Source: Gibbula magus (lineage: Eukaryota > Mollusca > Gastropoda > Trochida > Trochidae). From it: a stretch of DNA of 64,000 nucleotides. The stretch covers positions 40,630,982 through 40,694,981 of the forward strand of contig OW388293.1 of NCBI GenBank assembly GCA_936450465.1, in the 5' to 3' direction. The notes beneath the pieces are model-generated. The model made no database searches. It was not told where the DNA came from and saw only the letters and a program-made list of their open reading frames with translations. Of this stretch, positions 56,210-64,000 are shown in pieces. The first letter of the stretch is position 1. Each line of letters opens with the position of its first letter. Made by a program: the position numbers and the translations under genes.

Positions 56210-56850
56210 AGCCCTGTTTATACGGCGAACTTTGCACATATGCAATATTGCTTATGGTAGTAATATACACACGTGAGTAAAAGTAAATTTACTTTGCGTT
56301 CATATGCATTTAATTTCTGCCTAAGCAAATGGGCTTCCAACTCTTTTAATATATGAATAGAGAATTCCTAAAACATGTCAATTAATATGTTTTAGATGTA
56401 AACTAAATAAATGACATAAATGTATTATCTGTCAACATTGGTTTGACTATATCGCCCTAATTTTAACGAAAATCGGATAGTCAGATAGATTTCGAAGGTC
56501 ATCGCGTGCAAGAAGGAGATAATCCTATATAGAGAATTTGAAAAACAATATCAAGAGTTGCTTAAGTTCTCTAATATATTTTCTCAACCTGTGTGAAGTC
56601 ACTATGTCTGTATACGACGAACTTTTACTAGAATAGTGAAAATACCATATTTACTCACAGTAGTAAACATTTGCACCTGTCCTTGACTAGGTGCAAATTT
56701 GCTTACGGTAGTGAAATATTTGCTTACGGTAGTAAAATATACATATGTGCAAATGCGTCCATACGGCGAATTTTGCTCATATGAGCAAACTTGCATATAT
56801 GTAATGGTTTACTCATAGCCTATGCAAACGCTCGCCGTATAAACAGGGCT
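56210..56850. mobile_element. Complete MITE, AGCCCTGTTTATACGGCGA termini
   Basis: It begins AGCCCTGTTTATACGGCGA and ends with the near-complement TCGCCGTATAAACAGGGC, with TTA outside both ends (56207-56209, 56850-56852). This is the uninterrupted copy, in reverse orientation, of the element seen self-nested at 18441-19661. The design parallels the AGCCCCGTTCATGCGCCA Harbinger termini, so it is probably a Harbinger-type MITE. Confidence 0.85.
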
Positions 56851-56852
56851 TA

Positions 56853-57405
56853 TGATAAAGTGCAGTGAAGTGAATCGTGAAAGATAGAGTGACAGCGGGT
56901 TTCACGGACACCGTGTCCGGTCATGACCTTGTCTGTAAATTGTTATCATATTAATTCAGGAATTACTGTCATTGTAAATATGTCGTGGGATGATTGTTTA
57001 CATGCATCAGTGTAAACATTGATTTAAGACCTGTTATGGCAAAACTTATTGTATTTTGGATCGAAATACATAAACGCAAGTGTTCTTGACTGATTAGTCA
57101 AATTGGAATACTTTTTCAAATGTGTTTTCAAAATATACTGTAGACATGATGTCTACTGTAAGGGACTATCATGTTTACTTTCATAATATTTAATGATTAT
57201 TTTAATTTTTTCAACTTTTGACTAATATACTGCACTATTTGTATGGTAGGGTACCCTCGTTAGTCCTTTAGTATCCTAATTTCGTGACAAAATTTACACA
57301 TGTGCGTGCTGGCATATGACTTGCACAAAATATCTGAAACGTCCTGACTATTGTTTCAAACTCAAACAATGTCGATTGATATGGGGTGCCAAACGGGACT
57401 TTAAT
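56853..57405. other. Intergenic, nothing recognised
   Basis: A short palindrome GGACACCGTGTCC is at about 56907-56919. No coding frame is supported. Confidence 0.4.
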
Positions 57406-57407
57406 CG

Positions 57408-57705
57408 CTATTTAGTAAGGTTACTAAATGAATTAGTAAGCTTACTAATTCATTTAGTAAGCTTACTAATTCATTTAGTAAGCTTACTAATTCATTTAGC
57501 AAGCTTACTAATGTGATCGATTTAGTAAGCTTTATACTAAATGAATTAGTAAGCTTACTAATTCATTTAGTAACCTTACTAAATAGAAACGATTTAGTAA
57601 GGTTACTAAATGAATTAGTAAGCTTACTAATTCATTTAGTAACCTTACTAAATCACTTCCGGTTTCACGATTTAGTAAGGTTACTAATTCATTTCCGGTT
57701 TGTTG
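57408..57705. repeat. Self-complementary array of TTAGTAAGCTTACTAA units
   Basis: The perfect 16-bp palindrome TTAGTAAGCTTACTAA and its GGTTACTAA/TTAGTAACC variants recur many times, linked by ATTCATTTAG or ATGAATTAG. The whole block can fold in many registers. Both strands are open in several frames because the unit has few stops, giving spurious LLNELVSLLIHLVS-type peptides. Confidence 0.9.
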
Positions 57706-58164
57706 ACATCTCAATAAATGACTGCTCCCAAGAACGATCAGACAAAGCGACAGTATTTGATGAAATAATAATTATATACACGGACAGTGTTCATTCTAGA
57801 CTGTAGTAGATCACTCAGATAATATTTTAACAAGCACATTAAAAAGGGGAGACTGACCAAAACCCGTGTTTAAAATGCGCGGTAACCAGTGGCTCATGTT
57901 TGCAAAGGGAGATAACTCCGATGTTCTACGGAAACTCTTTGCCGAACGTTGTAGAGAATGTTTCTGTAACTGTGATGGCGAACAGTGGAACACATTAAAT
58001 ACTCTATAGGGAGAACATTGGCAGTTAAATGTTGTAAAGATTTGCTTGGAACGTCCACCAGCTACTACTTATACGTCACGTTTTACCGTGTGAAATTATC
58101 CCGCCATTTTACCGCATTGGAGGGAGTAATCATTATTTGGTTTGAAGCGGGAAAATAAAAAAAG

Positions 58165-58252
58165 GGATTTAGTAAGCTTACTAATTCAGCTGATTTAGTA
58201 AGCTTACTAAATGAATTAGTAACCTTACTAACTAATTCATTTAGTAAGGCGC
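58165..58252. repeat. Second, smaller TTAGTAAGCTTACTAA block
   Basis: It contains the same unit as 57408-57705 (TTAGTAAGCTTACTAATTCA, TTAGTAACCTTACTAA), about 460 bp further on, separated by non-repeat sequence. Confidence 0.88.
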
Positions 58253-58259
58253 TAGGGTC

Positions 58260-60690
58260 GTCCGCCATTGAGGTGCTGATTGCTCTAGCTTGTTTACACT
58301 GTAGCGTAGACGCCCACATTGTATGGAAATCAACAAAAAGAGTTATATAAAACATGATTAAATGATCAAATTACATTTTGTTACGCATATACAAATTATA
58401 CATGGAATTAAAGATAATTATTTTCTCTTTACGATTATGAAAACAGAATAAATATACACAACTTTGTTCAGAGGATATCAAAAGGAAGACACCCGCAGTA
58501 CTTTGAGATTTTTGGGGAGAAACCGCACTTTCTGTCTAATCACTTGCTGCATCTTTATTTTTTGGTGCGCATAAGAATTTGGGCCTATAGGCCTACAGAT
58601 ATGGAACTGAAGACAACTGTTTAGTATTTGCGATGAAGAAAAACGATAAAAAAAGTAACCTAAAATTCAAGAGTAATAAGTAATTATATGACTACGTTTG
58701 ATTGCCTTTCTTGAAAGAAATGTTTTACGTTTTAAGCTTAACGAATATCCGAAACTAGACCTACATTTCGGAAGCTTGCTTTGGATTTAGTCCCACTGTG
58801 GCCCATCCCATAGTGGGCCGGGTATTTTCACACCCTCTTAACGAGCTCTCCCAGAGGACAATTGAGCTGACCCATAGTGGCCCACATAGGTTTGATTGCC
58901 TAAATTAACAGGAGTGATTACCTTGTTAAGAGGTGTCAAGTGATTAACCATTGATAAGACTAGAAAAGACTAAGAAAATTATGCAGCATCATTTATTTAC
59001 ATGGCATCATCTGAAGTAGGCGTTGCACTGAGGAAGGTCTGGTGTGAAGGATGCGACAAGCTCATAACCAACTGAGTCTTGAGACACTGGCACCTTGCTT
59101 TGAATTACCTTCCAGTTAAAATTTTGAATATAGCCTACAGCTAGTGTCGGGGAAATATAAGAGGAAATTTATAGGATTTGTCTATGATAGGTTCAACTAA
59201 ATGCGTGACAGAATATCGGATTCACATTGAAAGAGGATGGGTCAACCCCATCATAGATATCCCATCACAGTTCTTTTTAATATGGATCTATTTGCTTTAG
59301 AATGTTTGTATATAAGTCAATGAGATTTGTTTCTGGAAATATTTAAAGCCATGTATCGTAGTTGTCACGAATTAAACGATGTCTTAAAATTAATTAATTC
59401 TACTATTGTTTTAAAACGGTAAGGATTTGTTTCTTAGTTGATAGAATGTTTTTCAATTTCAAATTATATGGAAATTCTTTTACTTAAAAATACGTTTTTC
59501 CTACAAATCAAAAGTGAACGTAAAGCCACAACACAAAGATTATTAAGAGCAATCTGAAGAATGAGTTCGAAATTAATGTACAGACACCATGCCCGAGTTT
59601 TTATTTGTAACGTCCGAAATATATATATCTGACATTTTAGCCAACATACCCGTACAAAGTTATGACAAAGAGTTTATTTATAATATACTTAACTTGCATT
59701 AACTATAATATACACATACAGAACGTTTATATTGATGATATATGTTATTAGCCGATACCATCATGTCGCAATGAAAAGGCCTACCTTTTAAAGTAGCTTT
59801 ATAACCTGTTAAATACGGAACATGCTTTAATACTAAAACATGTTTTATGTTGACAGTAAATGTGACTGGTTCGCCTATGTCATAGAAAAGCAAAAACGGT
59901 GCATCGTATTCGTAATGAACGTCTTCAGTCCAATAGTGTATGTAACAATATTAATCAAGAACATCATTGAGATCAACTTTTCTTTTTCCTTATTAAAGGA
60001 TTTAACTCCAGGAGCAAGAGAAGCAATACATACTCCATACAATGCAAGATATATAATTTACGAGTGAAAAACAGTTACATCACGTCTACAGAAACAACAA
60101 AAATAAATGTTTAATTTTTAAACATTATCTAATCATGTTTTATAGGGTATAGAAATGGACGGTCAACCTTTTTAAAAGTTACTATGTCCTGCAGCAATGG
60201 TGCGTCAATAAATTAAAGTCAAAGAGAATGCACAATGTCGACATTTAAATCAATTTTCTCATTTCATAAAATTTCAATTAAATGCCGAACGCTCTGTTCA
60301 AAAACTTGAGAGGTATTCAGATAGGCTATTGCAGCTTGTTTACCAATCCACTTAGTGAAATAAATATGTTTAAACCAAAACCATTTTGAAACAGCAATTT
60401 CTGCACCTTGTGTATATGTTTGGACAGACATTAAATTATAAGCATCCGTATGAATGAAATCGTGTTTACTTCTTTACAATGTTACATGTATTTGCCAAAT
60501 ACATTAAAATAGACTTTATTTGACAGTAGTATTTTGTTTTAACTCTTTTGAAAATTCTCTTTCATTTGTTTTATCTGGGTAGTTTAGTTCGTTGTTTCGA
60601 CACACTTTTGTGCTTGGTTCAAACAAACATGTCATCGGGGAAACAAAATATTTCCTTTGACCATGGTGCTGTGTTTCTCTGTTGACTATT
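58260..60690. other. Intergenic, nothing recognised
   Basis: The phrase CCATAGTGGCCCA or CCCATAGTGGGCC occurs twice near 58805-58885. The rest is AT-rich DNA. Short frames such as 59840-60067 show no recognisable features. Confidence 0.45.
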
Positions 60691-60691
60691 T

Positions 60692-61840
60692 ATACCCCCG
60701 TTACGAAGTAAGCGGGGGTATATAGCGGTCATTCCGTCCGTCCGTCCGTCCGTCCTTCCGTCCGGTCACATATCTCCAAAACTACTTGGTCTACATCAAC
60801 TAAACTTTGCAGAATTGTTGAACATGTCATTCTCATCAATTCTTGACCATCTGTAGCATTCTGGAATTTTAATTTTGGGCCGTTTCCATGGAAACGTCAC
60901 TTTTTGGACTTAGTTTAATAGGGTTCAATGGGGACTAATTTTCTCAGAAATTATTGGACCTAGATGAATAAAAATTTTGGTTATAGATGCTTCTGATGAT
61001 ACTCTTGGTCGAGTTCGAACACCAGTTCCGAAATATTATTTTTTACGGAGTTATGGCTCTTGAAACCGAAATTGAACTCACAGAAGAACTGTGATGCTCC
61101 AATGGGGACAAGTTTTCTCAGAAACTATTACATCTAGGTGAATGAAATTTAATATGGAGGTAGTCCAGATGATACTTTTTATCGAGTTCGAAAACCAGTT
61201 CCGAAATATTATTTTTTACGGAGTTATGGCCCTTGAATCCGAAATTGAACTTCGTACCAGAAGAACTGTGATGCTCCAATGGGGACAAGTTTTCTCGGAA
61301 ACTATTACATCTAGGTGATTGAAATTTAATATGGAGGTAGTCCAGATGATACTCTTCATCGAGTTCGAAAACCAGTTCCGAAATATTATTTTTTACGGAG
61401 TTATGGCCCTTTAATCCGAAATTGAACTTTGTACCAAAAGAGCTGTGATGCTCCAATTGGGACAAGTTTTCTCGGAAACTATTACATCTAGGTGAATGAA
61501 ATTTTACATGTAGGTAGTCCAGATGATACTCTTCATCGAGTTCACAGTCCAGTTCCGAATTATTATTTTTTACGGAGTTATGAAGCTCTTGAATCTGTAA
61601 TTGAACTTGGTACAAATTACCGGTGTGATGCCCTAATGGGAAAAATTAAGTTACCTGAAAAATATTACATCTGGGTGAATGAAATTTGTAATAACAGTCA
61701 GTTCCTAAAATTATTTTGGACAATATTATGATGCTTGAAGCTGTTTTTTAAACATAGTAGGCCTAACCTTCACATCTATAATTCTCAATGGACGGATAGC
61801 GGATGGCGGGGGTATGTGAGCCATGCTCACTTTTTTCTTA
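60692..61840. repeat. ATACCCCCG long repeat, copy 2
   Basis: It has the same ends as copy 1 (ATACCCCCGTTACGAAG, CCGTCCGTCCG run; GGGGGTATGTGAGCCATGCT). It holds more complete 178-bp internal units than copy 1, each with TTTTTTACGGAGTTATGGCC and GATGCTCCAATGGGGACAAG. The 165-residue minus-strand frame at 61118-61615 is made of these units and is not a gene. Confidence 0.83.
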
Positions 61841-63190
61841 TTTTGTTATTATTCGGGAAAAATTCTTTTTTAATGTTCATTAATAATCTTGGCCTATATC
61901 CACAGGAATATTGTTTCTCGATATTTACGTAGAAAAATGTAAAACTTATTCAGGCCAACATGGAACTAATCTTGTTTTTATAGCGCTCTAAGCGCTTGAA
62001 TTAAACAAAAAAGAAGTTAATTTCACCTTTAATGAATTAAACACTTTTAGCACTTTTTTAATATATAAAAGCAGGATATCGTGCTTAAAGAAGTAAATTA
62101 TATGAACATTGTTGACAATGATCTTAAGGAAAGGAAATGTCATGTACAAACATGATTATCCGTATTGTAGAAATCAGTTTATTTTCCTCATGGCTGTGTG
62201 TTTATGGCTATCCCTAAACGGTAAGTTTTTTACTATCATTGAAATTATGTGTTTCCTTGACAATACTGTTACATTGCACATTATTTCATCTTTCATAGAA
62301 GAAATATGTTTTTATTTACTCATTGATAAACTTCTAATAACTATTAGAATACAACTGATTACAACAAGAGCCTAATCTTTCTATTTTTCTTTTAATGATT
62401 ATTTCATTCTCAATAATCAATGTTACTGTGTATAATGTTATTTTCACTGTCAATCATTTAGGATTAATAGGGCCGAACTGTGGAATTAAGATCTTTGATC
62501 ATGGTTCGTTTTGATACATCATAATAACTGCAATGATGTTTCGGAGTTAACTATACATTCCGTAGTTAAAGTACAGTAACAACTTAGCATTACCCATATG
62601 CATATGTGTTACTCATGTAATGATGAATATGTCATATTATAATCACCAAATTAATGCATTTTCGTGTGAATACTAGTTTATGCAATTGTACCAATTGTTC
62701 AAATTGCTCTATTTTCTGTTGTAGGATCTTTGTAACTTACATCGAGCAAATAACACCCCTAGACAACAAGCTTCAAAGTTATGAATTAGTATAAGCAGAA
62801 AACTGAAAGCTATCTAACATTCAATACTGTTATGAAGCATTTGTGATGGATACTGGTTAAATTTGGCGAATAAACAGAATTTGTTAAGTGGACCCAAATT
62901 TTTGCCAAATGCTCATAAATTGGTTGCTATTTTGAGGATTGTTAGTACTATCATGAATGGGGTTGATAATTGTACTTTCTGCTATGCAAATCATGCATAT
63001 GTGATGTACTAATTATGTGTGTACAGTGTTGTTCCTAGAGGGGGTCCTGGGGACATCTGCCAACCTTGTTGGCTAGGTGTACCTTAAAGTTTGGAGAAGT
63101 AGGATACTTTTACCATTGCAAAGGGTCCCACTTGTTCAGAAATGACCAAAATGACCCCCTCAGCAGATCACCTGGGAACAACCCTGTGTG
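61841..63190. other. Intergenic, nothing recognised
   Basis: AT-rich sequence without supported genes or repeats. Confidence 0.4.
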
Positions 63191-63478
63191 TACGTTCCAT
63201 TCCATGCGCCTCGTCATTTTATCGAATACATACATTCTCGAGCATACGATTACATTTGTGTTTTTTGTCCATTGCAGTGCAGTTCCATCCTACTTGCAAT
63301 CCAAACAACCCGAGGGTTGAAACATATGGATAGGAAAATGATCCGTCTGTTGTTTATAAACATCTGTCTTTATTAACAGTGCTCCAAACTGCAGTTTAGG
63401 AGAATATATTGTGTTAACCAAACAAATAAAATATATACACTTTTCTAAATACTTTCAGGGTTCTCCAGCAAGAGGTAG

Positions 63479-63558
63479 ATGAAAATGAAGCGAGGAGGTG
63501 TCATTCGTTTTTGTTGCGTACTAACTGCTTGTATTCTGGCTTACCTGATGCTTGGAAG
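63479..63558 (+). CDS. First coding exon of a type II or secreted protein, gene continues beyond the window
   Basis: An acceptor TTTCAG at 63453-63458 opens an exon with 20 nt of 5'UTR. The ATG at 63479 begins MKMKRGGVIRFCCVLTACIL then AYLMLGR, ended by donor GTAAAT at 63559. A short basic end plus a 16-residue hydrophobic stretch is a signal anchor, the same layout as the sulfotransferase N-terminus at 22247. It may be another member of that family, but no catalytic exon is in the window. The 63197-63278 sequence upstream, partly duplicated at 56046-56108, could be part of its 5' region. Confidence 0.6.
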
Positions 63559-64000
63559 GTAAATTTTACATTGTTTTTAACACTTCAATGTTTATCCATA
63601 TCAAATGAAACAAACTATACGCATTTACTTCCTTGACTGTTCGAAAACTCCGGACGTATAAGACTCAATTCCCCAACAATTATATAATATTAACTCCGGA
63701 CGTATAAGACTCCATTCTCAATACAACTATATAATATATATAAATGAGTCAATTTCACAAAAAGTGTAAATTTCATGTCCCAGCTATTTCCTGAAAAATG
63801 CTAGATATTGTTACTCTAGCTATTAGTTTGTCAAAAATAATAAAGACACATTTCCTCTACTCACTAAAATCAATTTATCAAAGATATGTTCATAAATAAA
63901 TATTCTATAGCATTATTAAGTTCGAAAATCTAGCTAAAGTGCCTGTCCCAAATTCAAAAATGACATTTTAGGGCATTATTGAAATGATAAATAAGGAAAA
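63559..64000 (+). other. Intron 1 of the edge gene, with a short tandem duplication
   Basis: AACTCCGGACGTATAAGACT occurs twice (about 63645 and 63691) followed each time by TATATAATAT, a duplication of about 46-50 bp. Nothing else was recognised to the window end. Confidence 0.5.

Noticed and set aside
57316..57806. ORFs on both strands rich in LVSLLIHLVSLL
   Set aside because: Products of the TTAGTAAGCTTACTAA palindromic array; the same peptide appears on both strands.

Overview
The window looks like an AT-rich, intron-containing animal genome. It shows GT-AG introns, polyadenylation signals, a tRNA-derived SINE, several non-LTR reverse transcriptase relics, a DIRS-type retroelement, and many foldback and miniature DNA transposons. 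The repeat style (a SINE with a conserved tail, units starting ATACCCCCG followed by CCGTCCGTCCG runs, frequent AGGCCTA) suggests a marine invertebrate, most likely a mollusc. That assignment is inference from repeat character and was not tested by any search.

Genes. (1) A compact four-coding-exon gene on + (6258-8915) encodes a 296-residue protein with a central coiled coil and a proline-rich tail; I do not recognise it. (2) A four-exon gene on + (22247-35159) encodes a 315-residue type II membrane sulfotransferase related to the sulfotransferase half of WSCD proteins. It has a PAPS 5'-phosphosulfate loop (PGSGNTW), a KTH motif, a 3'-phosphate-binding RNP segment and a repeat-built stem. Its 8.7-kb second intron holds a long palindrome in a 19-bp minisatellite and a LINE relic. 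(3) On the minus strand at 42437-42670 there is one intact paralogous exon 3 of that family, with the KTH lysine changed to aspartate and no partner exons seen. (4) At 63479-63558 (+) an N-terminal signal-anchor exon begins a gene that runs off the window. The locus may be a small Golgi-sulfotransferase cluster.

Mobile DNA layout. 2.3-5.5 kb: a SINE, a minisatellite that appears to have grown from a SINE tail, and several MITEs. 7.77-8.12 kb: a piggyBac-like MITE in gene 1. 9.56-12.28 kb and 15.81-20.22 kb: two related non-autonomous DNA elements that share internal sequence in opposite orientation but have different termini. The second contains a PIF/Harbinger element with a broken transposase and a MITE inserted into a copy of itself. 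27.1-30.9 kb: the palindrome in its minisatellite. 31.6-34.5 kb: two LINE relics. 35.6-36.6 and 60.7-61.8 kb: two copies of one long repeat. 38.0-40.4 kb: DIRS-like pol relic. 40.7-41.1 kb: Tc1 transposase relic. 45.9-52.8 kb: a large inverted-repeat structure with mirrored CAGTGATCG motifs and a 4.5-kb element nested inside. 57.4-58.3 kb: an array built on the self-complementary TTAGTAAGCTTACTAA.

I saw no rRNA, no convincing functional tRNA, and no CRISPR array. Exon calls come from splice signals and reading frame only.
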